Below are positions 23,226 through 34,435 of a stretch of DNA of 64,000 nucleotides, one piece after another. This DNA is from Chelonoidis abingdonii (lineage: Eukaryota; Chordata; Testudines; Testudinidae). Within the stretch, counting starts at the first letter, position 1, and every line of letters begins with the position of its first letter. Under the pieces are notes generated by a model. That model was not told where the DNA came from. It did not search any database and saw only the letters and a list, made by a program, of their open reading frames with translations. Position numbers and translations under genes: made by a program. The stretch spans positions 65,769,716-65,833,715 of the forward strand of contig NC_133773.1 in the NCBI RefSeq assembly GCF_003597395.2, in the 5' to 3' direction.

Positions 23226-23360
23226 ACTGCAGCTAACGGCGGCTCCGCTAGTGGCTCCTCCCCGCCTGGCCACGTGCACTGACTCGGCTTCCGTTCAGCC
23301 GGGATCGGGTGAATAGCTCCGGCCAGTAGGCGTTGTGCCCTGGCCCGCCCACTGCTGCTG
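22560..23360 (-). promoter_or_regulatory. PPID: CpG-rich PPID promoter/exon 1 block
   Basis: The base composition switches abruptly from AT-rich to GC- and CpG-rich at about 22560 and back at about 23400. It covers PPID exon 1, the start of intron 1 and the proximal upstream region. Upstream of the ATG (higher coordinates) there are a CACGTG E-box at 23271-23276, a CGGAAG Ets-type site on the minus strand at 23288-23293 and a GGGCGGG Sp1-type box at 23344-23350. There is no TATA box, as expected of a housekeeping CpG-island promoter. Site roles are inference. Confidence 0.75.
23159..23225 (-). CDS. PPID: PPID coding exon 1
   Basis: It encodes 22 residues, [20 protein letters not shown] then ER, plus one base of the next codon. 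The FFDVDIGG stretch is the first strand of the cyclophilin fold. The ATG at 23225-23223 has A at -3 and G at +4, a strong context. The donor is G|gtgtgt (intron begins at 23158), and the phase matches exon 2, which opens with TT to complete Val23. The N-terminal leader before the fold is about six residues shorter than in mammals. Confidence 0.93.
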
Positions 23361-23452
23361 CCTGTAAGCTTCTCATAGGCCAGTTAGCGCAGGGAACCAT
23401 GTGTCCATAGGGGTCCATGTGAGTGTACTCCAGTCTGTCCCATGCTCAGGGG

Positions 23453-23575
23453 TAGGGTAGCCAGATGTCCTGATTTTATAGGGACAATCCCGATATTTGG
23501 GACTTTTTCTTGTATAGGCTCCTGTTACCTCCCACCCCACTCCCGATTTTTCAGCCTTGCTATCTGGTAACCCTA
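23453..23575. mobile_element. 123-bp MITE with TAGGGTNRCCAGAT inverted ends
   Basis: The left end TAGGGTAGCCAGATG and the right end read inward TAGGGTTACCAGATAGC are inverted repeats starting with TA. A second, more decayed copy is at 61249-61372, with the same interior phrase GTCCTGATTTTAT. It lies about 230 bp upstream of the PPID ATG. Confidence 0.6.
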
Positions 23576-24799
23576 CTCCCGGGGTGCAGAAGAGCAGCTT
23601 CTAGCTATTCTGGCAGCTGCAGCTCCTAGTCCCCTACTTTAGGGATGGCATGGGCTAGCCTCATAATGGGACACACCAAACGTTTGTTGCACTGGGTACC
23701 CCGTGTCAGTCGTTCCTCACTCTTGCTTAAGTCTGACTAGTTAGGGGAGGTGTACATGCAAACCCCATCTAGTGTAGATGCACTTCTCCTCCTCTGCTGA
23801 TAGAGGATTTTGCTTTTTGTGCGTTGGCTCACCGGATCATTGTTTGAGATTTCCTGCCGGTCACACTGGCCTCAGAACTATTTAGGCTTTGAGGATCTGG
23901 GCCCTTGTGCCAGTTTGAGGAGACCACCAGTCCCTGGTTTCTCTACCAGCATGGGGCCATTGACAACTTGGTGCCCCCAGGTCACAAAGTAACCTAGTGT
24001 AAAGACATTGCACTCCTAATACTATTATTATCCTGCATGGACACAGAGATGGTACTGCAATTGTGTCACATCTCAAAGGTGGGAGGGAGGGGGTTACCAC
24101 ACAAAAAGTCCGAACAAGAATCAAACGTAAGCATGCACATGACAAACAAATGGTTGGGGGTACCTCAGCAATTCATGGCTAGATTGCCCGCCTCCTGTCC
24201 TGGAAGCAGGACTGGAGTTGGAGACAACTTTTTTGCCCTTTCGATCCTTTCTCCAGCTTTAGGCAACTTGGTGGACCTTAAATTGTAAGACTGCAAATTT
24301 CTAGTAAGCAATACATAGGAAACCTTTGGGTTGTCGTATGTTGAAATATTTAACTTTATATTGGGTTTCATTTTTTTTTACTCTTTCCAAATTAAAATTG
24401 ACTAGATAAAATGTCTTTTGCTGCACCTTTGACAAGTCTCTTTTGAAGTCTGCACAGTGACAGTGCTTTGAGTTCTGAGCTCTAAAAAAATAAATCTCAA
24501 CATTAAAATGCTTGAGGGGAAAATCATTTTTGTTACATTATTATTTATTACCACTTTTAAAATCCTGGGGTATGGCTCAGGGAACATATTTTCAATATAA
24601 AACATGATGGAAGTGATACTGATTGGGAAAGAACTTTGAGGATCTTGTGTACAAATTTTCTTCATAATACAGGTTGGATATTAATGTTTTAGAGTACATT
24701 ATTAATGTCTGGATAGATGAGTATAGATCAGCATTCACATTTCACTAGCTCTTTAGAGTGCTTTTCCCACCAATTTGTATCACCCTTATGTTGTCTGGT

Positions 24800-25560
24800 T
24801 TCAGCTGCATCAAGCTGGCTCTCATCCATCTCCTAATATGTGCCAGCCAGTCACTGACAGAGTGTGGGGACAGTAGTTCCAAGATCAAAAGATAATGCAA
24901 AGCAGAGCGGTCTGTCACTGGTGTACTGATGATACTGGGTCATAATAATTTTGAATGCCTTTATATAAATGTTGAACAGAAGAGATGATTAGGATTGAGC
25001 TCCGCAAAGGACCGTACAGCTGGAAGAAAGAACAGTCATCCTTCACCATCTGGGAACAATTGGAAAGGAGTGAGTGGAACCAGTCTAAGACAATTCCATC
25101 TTTCTAAGCCAGGCCATGCAGCGGTGTCAGTAATTTCACATGCTCAACAATGTCAAAGGCCATCAAAACCTTGAGTCATCAGACATCTATCTGGCCTCAA
25201 TCCATTGGCCTAAGGAGATCTCTGACCATTACAATTAACATTGTTTCTATGTCATAACCTGGTCTGAAACCTAACTAGGTGATGTCCAGGTCCAGGTAGT
25301 GAGTTGTTAGCTGTTTGTGATGATGCCAACAACTTCTCATTTATCTTTCCCAGAAATGATCTCAGCCAGGCAGTAGTTGTCCAGGATGCTTGTGTCCAGA
25401 ACAGATTTTTTGAGCAGAGATCTGACTAAAGTTTTTCTGAGTGCTGATGGTAACTTTTCCTCTGGAAGAATCATTAACAATGTCTTCCAGGAGAGCATCA
25501 AGGCAGTCCCTGCAATATTTCACTAGCTGGCAGAAGGGAGAAAGGGGTCTAGTTTGCATG
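24800..25560 (-). mobile_element. L2/CR1-clade LINE reverse-transcriptase relic
   Basis: On the minus strand, pieces of a reverse transcriptase can be read across many stops and frameshifts: GFRPGYDIETMLIVMVRDLL, then VLMAFDIVEHVKLL, VLDWFHSLLSNCSQ, and a weak match to the PQGSxLSPxLFN region. The pattern (AFDxVDH, WFxSFLSxRSQ) is that of L2-type elements. It is very old. Confidence 0.55.
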
Positions 25561-25679
25561 TGGTCAATACTTTATTATTACATTACTATAATTCATATTA
25601 CTGTAGTGTCTATAGGCACTATTCAGACATAAAAAAGGACAATCACTGCCTCAAAAAGATTCTAAATAGACAAGACAAA

Positions 25680-25855
25680 CAAAGGGTGGTAGAAAGGAAG
25701 TATTATTGCCCTTATTTTTACAGATGAGGAACCGAAGAAAAGAGAAATTAAATCTTTCCCATAGTCATACAGGAAGCAGATCTGGGATTTGAATCAAGAA
25801 GCTGAAGGTCTAGTCAAGTGACTTAACCACAAGAACATCCTTACTCAATAGAGTG
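25680..25855 (-). repeat. MIR-type SINE relic
   Basis: Read on the minus strand it runs GTGGTTAAG, TTCAAATCCCAG, then CGGTTCCTCATCTGTAAAAA and a T/A-rich tail, in the order of MIR elements. The B-box-like TTCAAATCC is preserved. Confidence 0.65.
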
Positions 25856-26614
25856 ATTGTATGATCACCACCACTTAGGACATCATTTTATATGCATTGA
25901 CAGATAGTGGAACATTGGTAAGTAGATTCTAGAAAGAATACTGACATGATTAAATGAATGCATGAGATTCTACATTAAATTTACAGGTAAATGATTTTTT
26001 TTAAACTGACATTTTATAAGGTCATCTAAACTCTGTGTCTCCAAGTAGTAAAACTATTGACCTTCATAAGCCTTATTTTAATTTGGAAAAAGAATTTAGG
26101 AACTGCATCTCTAGGCCCATATTCATTAGCTCTGTTGATTAGTGAAATTAATTATTATAAGTATTTTGAAGATGAAGCAGTATCTGATTTGCTTGCTGAG
26201 CTGCTTTATCCATGTTTAATTTCAAATGCTTAATTTTCTGCACATATAGCATTAAGGGACCAATCCAACTCTTACTGCAGTAAATTAGAGTATTTCTATA
26301 GTATAAGCACTTAAAATTTTCAATAAATATTAGAAACCTTCCCCTCCCTGTCCACAACCTCTTGCCCTTCATATCTCATCCAGGTGTGACTCTTTCTCTA
26401 CCTGAGCAAGTCAATTATTGCTAATATCTGAAGAAGAGATGTCTTGCTCTGATGGGTCTCATAAGATCAGTCAGAGCAGAGTCCCTCTCACATCATGTAG
26501 AACTTATACATTAACCAACCCAATTAAAAAAAAAAAATCCTGCTTTTCTACCGTCCTTGACTAAGGAAGCTGTACTTGGGATGGATATAAATATATAATC
26601 ACAGTAATTCTCTA

Positions 26615-26690
26615 TAGAACATTTTAGAGCTAGAAGGGACCATTATTATGATCAACTAGTCTAACCTCCTGTATAATATTTCTTGTACTT
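26615..26690 (-). mobile_element. CR1 3' end scrap
   Basis: The phrase TAGAGCTAGAAGGGACCATT..CAACTAGTCTAACCTCCTGT is the reverse complement of a CR1 3' UTR. Compare 49998-50086, where the sense version GGCTGGACTAGATGACCTCT occurs. Confidence 0.6.
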
Positions 26691-27789
26691 CATCAAAAAG
26701 GGAGTGGCTGTGATAGAGTTAGGGCACTTTGAGCTGTAGGAGGTCTGTTAGGGCTGCTCCAGTGCAGAGGATGGGAGGTAACAAAGGGAAGGCATTCCAC
26801 AAAGGGAAGCAAATACGCAGCACCCTCTGTCTCATTTCTGACTATAGTTTTCCCTCGACCAACTCTTTGCCCTGTTCCCTATCCAATATCCCAGCTGCCT
26901 CCATATCCCCCCACTTCAGGAGAGAGGTTATGAGTGTTATTGCTCCATTTCCATGCATGTCCCTTTAATAATATATCCCCAAACCTCCTTTTGCCCCTCC
27001 ATAAAGAAAGACAGTTTCTGCCCCAGCAAACTGGAAGTACTGTTGTGATGAACCTCCTGGAGCGTGAGCAGTTCTGTAGATGGGATTTAATCTGGGCACT
27101 ATTTGGCTTGTTTATTTTTCTTGCGTATTGTTTTGATTTTTCCTTTGTTTTATACTAATTTTCCATTAAAAGGCAAAGCATTTCAATATCAGCATCCACA
27201 TCCTGAAAAAGGGAGCAAATGTGATACTTCCTGTCACACAGCTTTTTGGAGATGAAAGCTGGCATGATACTAACTGTGACTGAATTTTTCACACCAGTAA
27301 GAGTCTTACATAAACCATGAATTTCCTAGAGTGAAACTAGATATTTACATCGAGAGAAATATAAACACATTTCAAGGAATTAGTGTTCTCTTTACTTGAT
27401 AACATTTTGTACAGAATATATAAAGTTGAACTCAGTTTAAAACTTGACATTCAGACTCTACAGTTAAGCGTCATCACATTAACTGACCAAAGAACACAAT
27501 GCCCTCTATAATAAACACATTTCATTATTCTGCCTTGTCAAAAAGCATTCAGGGGAAAAAAGCTGTATTCTCTCTTATTGTCTTGGTTGGTAGAGCTAAC
27601 TTGTACAAAATCTCAGAGTTCAGGAATAACCCTAGCATTTTTCCTCTTCTTCTCCACAGGGTCTTTGACCATGATGAAATTGTTACACATTAGGATTTCT
27701 GTCTATCAAATATAGTTTAATTTTTTCATTCCTTTACTCTTTGTTAGACTGTGAACCTGCATTTGACATAGGGAAGAAAAGTTTAAGCT

Positions 27790-27962
27790 GTAAGGGCTTG
27801 ATCCTGCAAGAGGCTGAGCTCTCTGGCCCAATTCAACAAAGCACCTAAGCACAAGCTTAACTTTAAGAATGTGAGTAGTTTTATTGACTTTAATAGAATT
27901 AATCATGCTTAAAGTTAAGCACAAGCTTAAGTGCTCATTTGATTGAGGCAGAGCACTTAGCA
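27790..27962. repeat. Foldback repeat with 32-bp arms
   Basis: Arms 27840-27871 and 27904-27935 are imperfect reverse complements sharing AGCACYTAAGC and GCTTAACTTTAAG, around a loop with TTTATTGACTTTAATAGA. The adjoining GGGCTTGATCCTGCAAG phrase recurs at 34334-34350 in another foldback, so the two belong to one family. Confidence 0.55.
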
Positions 27963-30900
27963 TGATGCAGGAATGAATGCTAACTGAAAAATATGTAGTG
28001 GTTCAGCAGAGTACCATGTGAACTCAAGTGCTAAAAGAGAGAAAGACATTTCTAGCCAGATTTTCAAATGGAAAAATCTTGCCTTGCAGTTCACTGACAA
28101 AGGGGGATGTTTGGCTCCTAGCAGGATTTAGAGAAACTGCCATTAAACTGAATTAAAATGTATCTGGTACATCCTAAACTTGTGAGGTAATTTAAAAAAG
28201 AAAACCCACCTATGGCATGTTGGAGTAAAACTCAAAGAGGAAGGATGGGCTTAAAAAGTTAAAGGGAAAGTCATTCATTTATCCTCCACCAGTTTTCAGA
28301 TGCCCTTACCTCTAGAGAAAAAAAGGTGCAAGAAAAATGAGACTGCCTGATAACAGACATAAATGATGGGATGGCTTTCAAAAGATTATAAATACTCCTT
28401 TTACAGCTATGCATTTTCTTCATTTCTCTCTCCTCCACCCCCACCATGCTAATCAATTAGATTGCAGTGATTAAAAGAAGACATCTCTAATAAACCCTTT
28501 TTGTTGATTTTTAATATCAGAGAATGTTAACAAACAAGTGCTTTATTATATACATCATTGGTGTTTCAGAACCACTCTGCTAGAATAATTACTTTAGAGG
28601 ATCATTTCCCTTTAAAAATTCTTTCTCTTTTAACTGAGTATGTTCTTTACGTAAAAGACAGTGAAACTGTTCATCTATATCATAGCAACACACCTTGCTA
28701 AGACATTAGCCAAGAGGGTGGGAAAGGTTGCTGCAGCAACAGCATGTTATATAACACTCCATTCAACCAAGAATGAGTAAGCGCGTTTGCTGCGGGGGGG
28801 ATATTTTCTACAGTCCCCAGCTCTCTGCTGCTGGCAGCTTGTCTAGCTGCTTGCAAGGTATGATACATTCTTTGTGGCAGTGATCATGTCTTTTTTTAAA
28901 ATTCTCTGTAAAGAGATCTTATCATTTTATATAATAATAATAATAATACATTATAAATTCCAGACTCTAGATATTTCCTAAATTGATCATATTTTATTCA
29001 GTATTTTGAAGTGCCAAGAAAATTTGTATTCAATTATTTTTATGCTATTTGCTTTACAAAACACATAAAAAGATATGGCCCATTGTCAAAGACTTTTATA
29101 AAATATACATCACCATATCAGACAATTAGGTCAGCATTTGTAAACTCTCCTTTGGTTAATTGAAACTCTGGATTAACTAAATATCAGTTGTATCTTCTGA
29201 GTTTACTCATAGGTTGAGCTCTTGTGGAGCTTCTAAGCTCCTTCGTAGATCCTGCAAAGCTTAGCTTTGGCTCTGAACAGTTTAGAAGCTCTGCAAAGCT
29301 GAAACCTAAGTAGCGTGTTCAGGATTCAGAGACAGTAGCCAGAGGCATCAGCTCAAATAGAACTGGAAGTTTCATCTGGCTTCAGGCTGGGAAAGTCAGG
29401 TGTGTATTTCAGGGAACTTGGTTCCTTCCCTGCCCTGTCCTAGGGGAAGAACGTAGCTCCTAAGCTTTGTAGGAATGGAGCTTCTGAAGAGTTACTCTCC
29501 TGTGAAACTTAGGAGCTCTGTAGAGTTGATGCTTTGATTATCCAAGCCTCCTTATCAAAAAGTTGGGGTGACAACCTATCAGTGCCATAGCTTACTGATG
29601 GGGACACAGTCAGATGCTACCTCCATAAAGACTAGCTTCACTTCTGATGGAAGAGTGTCATCAGTTAGATTGCCTCTTATAGTAAACAGAGTGTCAGTCT
29701 CTGGATAGATACTATGGATATGTGTTTATTCATTTCTATTTACATATTCTCCTGATCTCTGGAGAAGCCCTTCTGCTTCAAAACCTGTTAAACTTTATCA
29801 GCAAATGGCCTATTTTTTGTTCCACTTCACCATGTTTTGCACTTATGTGTATGTGAAGAAGCAACCCATCTTTCTTGCCACTCTGTCCACTTTGCCTGAC
29901 AAGCATGTGACAGTGCACAGTGGTTGTGGAAGTTGGGCCCCAAAGCCCAGTGTGCAGCTTCATTTACTTCATAATTATTGAGAAATTGCCATCAGAAGTA
30001 CTGTAGTTTTGAAAGGGCCCAGCAGTGTCTGTATATGTTGGTATCAAACTGAGATGACAATCACTGTCACATACACAAACACAAAGCACTGTGAACCAGT
30101 TTTGTACCAAGCATCAACCCTCAAGTAGACTAGAGCCCACAGTCTTTGCAACAGCAAAAATTGCTTGAGAACTTTATGAAAGAGAGATAGTCCGCTATTC
30201 AGGGGTCAGATGCCTACATTAAAGATCATCCAAGTAGTGCCTATTGTTAGCTATGGGCGTAGCTGCTTAGTACCTTGTACCTAGTACCCTGAGATATCAT
30301 AACTGGATATATACAGAGTTTGAACTGATTGGGGTATAGTTAGTTGACAAGAGAGAGAACTCTCATTGCCTTTTCTGTGGAGCATCTTATTTCTCTCTCA
30401 ATTCTATTAAATATCCCTGCCAGCCATGATGACTTTCATCTTGGGCTCATATAGCTATTTCTGAAAAGGTTCTCCTGTATTATTTTACTTTATTTTGATT
30501 TTGGAATAACACTAAATGGAATGAGGTTTCCAAATATCAGAAACATGTTTTTGGATCCTCTTCAAAAGCTTTTCCCAACCCCATATGCACATAATACTAG
30601 TCCTTCTACAAGGCTCTTCACCTCTATGCAAATCAGTCAGGACAAGAATTAGTCTGTGGCCTCATCATGGGTGGGAAGAGGAGGAAGGTGCATGACTGCA
30701 CCAGGGCCCAGTCCCTCTCTTTGGGGAAGTGCAGGACAGCTTACTTCAATTGCTCCCATTTGCCAAATTGCCCCAAAAGGCTAGTCCTATTTCTCCTCCT
30801 GTAATAGGGTGTGGAGCTGGCTATATGCAAAAAAGGCAGCATATCACACCTTTCCAACCCATTTTTGAAGGATAAGTAATTAAAAGAATGTGGGAAATAA

Positions 30901-31599
30901 GATGTATGGTCTTTCTGCCAAACAAACCCACCCAAAACAACCCTCCCCCATAACCCCCAACAGAAGAATGGCATCAGCTAATTAGATTATTTCACTTGTG
31001 AACAAAACAAACCATAAAAAAGCAGAAATGAACAAAGCCACAAAGGCCCCAATCCTGCAATGTCCCAATGGGAATACTTGAATGGTAAAATTAAGTAAAT
31101 GCCTAATCAATAGACGAGGCCAAAGTTTGGATCCTTGATACACAGATAAACTTGCATTTCCTCAGTCTTTGGATCAGCGAACTTTGTCAGTCTGTTACAG
31201 AAACAAGAGCTAGAAGAAAAAATAATCCAAAGGTCTCCAAATTCAGGATCTGGAACTGACCCAATGGCAAAGCTTGGATATGAACATTCACAACATTCAA
31301 TGGACTTTTTCTATCCAGGGATTAGGGAAAATGCACAATTCCACCCAATAAATCAGAGAGTTTTTCAATATTAGCAAATGAAAAAAAACAAAAACACCTC
31401 TGTACTGTTAGGTCAGTTTGTGCATATTTTTTAATAATTTACTTCACTGAGAGGGAACCAAACTGGCTGAGGAGAAAATCTGATAAAATATTTGTTGGAA
31501 AGAATCAGAAATCCTATCTTTACTCCTCTCCCGTCCAACCCCTTCCATTCAAACCTCCCAACCTCAGAAGACTGTGAAACAGGGCTCATGTCCCTTTAA

Positions 31600-32250
31600 C
31601 GCTGGCTCCTGACCACGTGTCGGGGGAAGGCTTGGAATCCCGAGTATCCAATGGAGAACGTTCCATGGATGTTGCGCGTTCGGATCCCAGGATTCCGGAC
31701 TGAGAGGTGGTCGTCCTGCAAGAGGGAGCTGTCAGCGCCTCTGGGCGACGGGTTCCTCTTCTTTAGTCATATGATTGGGTGTTTCCTCTCTTGCTGGGAG
31801 TGGGGACTCTGAGCCAGCTGTAGCCCCTGTCCCTCCTGCATGCAATGCCGGGCGGCCACGCTGCAGCGGGGATGCTGCCGCCGCCGCTCCTACTGTCCCC
31901 AGCCAGCTGAGCTGCTGTGAGTGCACTACCCACTGGGGCTGCTGTGAGTACGGGCGGCGGTAATAGTAAGCAGCAGCATGGCTCCTACTCTGCTCCAGAA
32001 GCTGTTCAACAAAAGGGGCAGCAGCTCGGCTTCTCCCCCCAGCAGGACACCTAAAGAAGGACCTGCCTTTAGGTGAGAAACTGTTTCTTTCATGCCAGGG
32101 ATATTACTAAAAGGACATTACCCAAGGGGTGGGGGAGCCTTATTGGAGCCAAGAAAGCAAGCCCTGTGCAGGGGCACCAGCGGGAATGAAGGGGTGTGTA
32201 CATTTCCCCGGAGCCAGCCGGAGCGCGCGCACCCCCAGCTCTTGTCATTT
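31600..32250 (+). promoter_or_regulatory. FNIP2: CpG-rich FNIP2 promoter and 5' leader
   Basis: A CpG-rich island begins about 380 bases before the FNIP2 start and extends into intron 1. It contains a CACGTG E-box at 31614-31619 and an inverted CCAAT box (ATTGG) at 31774-31778. No TATA box is seen near a plausible start. The leader carries short upstream ORFs at 31771-31812, 31840-31920 and 31845-31910. The transcription start is unknown. Confidence 0.65.
31978..32072 (+). CDS. FNIP2: FNIP2 coding exon 1 (folliculin-interacting protein 2), remainder beyond window
   Basis: FNIP2 binds folliculin and AMPK. With folliculin it acts on Rag GTPases at the lysosome, and it also serves as an Hsp90 co-chaperone. 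The visible exon gives 31 codons plus two bases: it opens [16 protein letters not shown] and ends KEGPAF before the donor AG|GTGAGA at 32073. Both ends match the vertebrate FNIP2 N-terminus as I remember it, while the Ser/Pro-rich middle is variable between species. The ATG context has A at -3 and G at +4. The next exon should begin WSCSEFDLNEIR. I found nothing like it up to 64000, so intron 1 exceeds 31.9 kb. Its position, divergent from PPID, supports the call. FNIP1 is the alternative paralogue, but the neighbour favours FNIP2. Confidence 0.9.
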
Positions 32251-33690
32251 TTGATCACCCTGGTATCGATTTGTTCACGTTCACACAGTGCTTTGGAAAC
32301 GTAAAGCGCGTTAAGAACGTCTTACTGGTAACAGTTTGCTTCAGTACTTTTGATTTAGAGCCAGCTAGAGAGTTAGTGCCTCTGTTGGGGAATATTCTGC
32401 TTAGATTGGCCTCTGATCTAACAGGTTTGGGAAAATGGCTGAGATTTCCAGTAGTGCAGACACTTATACATGTTTGGGAGCTGTTTCACTACAAGCCTTC
32501 TGTACAAAAGTCGTTTTGTTAAGCATTAATGTTGTACTAACCAGACTGTGTGGATGTCTGAGGTCTGGTGCCAGCTACCTTACAGGGTCTTAAATTGAGT
32601 GAATGAGCTTTAACTGTGATAGATCCTGGGGTGTGGAATTGGTCACTCACGCTTTGGACATCTGCCTCAAACCATCTTTCCTCACTGCGAAAGAAGGTCT
32701 ATAACCTTTATTCTCTGGATTTTTGTGTAATCAGTATCAGACATAACAGCCTAATCTTCAGTTTTCTAGGGAGTTTCTCAGTCCTTCAGGTTTGTCCTTA
32801 AAATCTCCAGACTTTTGAGCAAGTTACAACTGCTGTAAGTAGCATAGCTACAGGTGCTGTAACTATGAATATGATATTACATAGAATAGAATGTCAGTTT
32901 TGTTGCACACCCCAGGCTGTTATTGAGCCTCACTATGGACCAGATTAATTAAAAATTGGGAACATAACATGTTCCTGAGTTAAGCAAAATGGCTTGATGT
33001 CACATCTACCCTTAAATAGTGCAGAAAAACACATGCAAAAGAGTAGTGGGGGCAGAGAAACAGGTGAAAATTATTGTACCTTATATAGTTGTTTTCTCTG
33101 CTGTCTTCTGCTTCTTTTTCTTCTCTTTGACGTCTCAGCCATTTTGTCTGGATTTCAAATCTCCTCATATGCATAAACTGTTATTTTAAATTCCAGACTC
33201 CAAATAAAATAATACAGAAAACATTCTGCCTTCATCTTTCTTAGTGTTTTGTGTTTTATTACTTGGGTAACTTGAATTCAAATCTTTTCTTTTTTAAATC
33301 CGAGTTGAAATGTGTCTTACCTTGAATTCAGGCTTACATCTTCTGTTACCTCTGATCATGTGAAACAACAGAGAGCTGCATGCCTGTCGTTGCTTTAGGT
33401 GCTAATGATTTCATGAGCTTTTGCACATGAAATATATAGGGATTCCTTTAGGGGCCTGAATGTGTAGTCCTGGTTTGATGATGGCTGTAAATAAATAAAT
33501 TAATAAACCTACAGGGACTATATTCTAAGCAAGTTAAGTGACAAGATTCTGGATCCTTTTTCTATACCGTATCGGGTCATGAGACCAGGGTAGTTGTGGC
33601 AAGCAAAGTAAATGGTATTGCATATGTATCCAACCTTCACGTGACTACTCACCATGACTAGCTTGGTCTTGTGAGTAGATAGTATATAGA

Positions 33691-33747
33691 AATTGATAAA
33701 AAGAACGAGGAGTACGTGTGGCACCTTAGAGACTAACAAATTGATAA
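33691..33747. mobile_element. Truncated Penelope-terminal fragment with 9-bp target duplication
   Basis: About 39 bases (33700-33738: AAGAACGAGGAGTACGTGTG onward) match the terminal sequence at 62815. Direct repeats AATTGATAA flank it (33691-33699 and 33739-33747). This is a very short truncated insertion of the same family as the foldback at 7894. Confidence 0.6.
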
Positions 33748-34332
33748 GATTCCTGACCTTCACTTCCTGAAATGCTAAGACTGCTGTGGGGAGTGAGACT
33801 AGGAGTAAAAACAAACACAAACAGACCCCATTCAACAAGTGACTTAGTGCAAGCACAGGGGACCACCACGTAGAACCCTTTGACTTCAGAGGTGCTCTGC
33901 ATGGATCAAATGTCATCCGCTAAAAACAAATTGCAGGATCAGAGCCAACATTAGGTAATGTCAGATTTGGATTATATAGCCAGATTCTAAAGTGATTGCT
34001 GTAAATGTTATGAATCACTGGGGAATCTAACATTATTGCCACATTATTTCTAGAGTGTTGCTAATGGATTGGGAAGACTTAAAATGGCCAGACCCAGAAT
34101 TCATTGTCCCTTTAAATCATAATGCAGACAAAAGCCTTGTAGTACTGGGGGACATGGAGAAGGTCTGAAAGAGTGAAAGCATGTGTTTATATGCTTGTCC
34201 AGAATTATTCTTAATTTCAAATTTATGCCTTAATGTATATTGCTTTGGACCAGAAGTACAAAAACCAATTATGGTGCAAACCCATTTGCAGGGATTTAAT
34301 TTTAGTTAAAATGTCCCCAGATCTAGGTTTAA

Positions 34333-34435
34333 GGGCCTGATCCTGCAAGGAGCTCCAGGTGGGCAGACTCCTGCACAGAGTCCCACTGAAGTCAATAGAG
34401 CCTGTCAGCATGGAGCTCCTTGCAGCATCGGGCCA
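34333..34435. repeat. Foldback repeat with 24-bp arms
   Basis: The left arm GGGCCTGATCCTGCAAGGAG (34333-34357) and the right arm ending AGCATCGGGCC (34411-34434) are near-perfect reverse complements. The core TGCAAGGAGCTCCA is identical in both arms. Confidence 0.65.

Larger units (their letters stand above)
23576..31599. other. PPID-FNIP2 intergenic interval
   Basis: There is no coding gene. Apart from the L2, MIR, CR1 and foldback relics listed separately, 23600-24800, 26700-27780 and 27970-31560 hold no recognisable repeat or exon. A TATATAA-containing stretch at 28749 followed by a splice-donor-like AAG|GTATGA at 28856-28864 could be an unannotated promoter and first exon, but evidence is weak. 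Confidence 0.5.

Noticed and set aside
22567..23316. 249-codon open frame on the plus strand (and several overlapping ones of 112-215 codons)
   Set aside because: They arise in the CpG-rich PPID exon 1/intron 1 block, where stop codons are rare. The frames are Ala/Pro/Arg-rich with no domain, and they are antisense to the real exon.
29220..29540. Inverted repeat built on GAGCTTCTAAGCTCC-like words
   Set aside because: The similarity between 29225-29310 and 29450-29535 reversed is loose and could be chance in AGCT-rich sequence.
31775..31963. 62-codon open frame directly before FNIP2
   Set aside because: It has no ATG; its apparent start is TTG. Only the shorter ATG-started upstream ORFs are credible.
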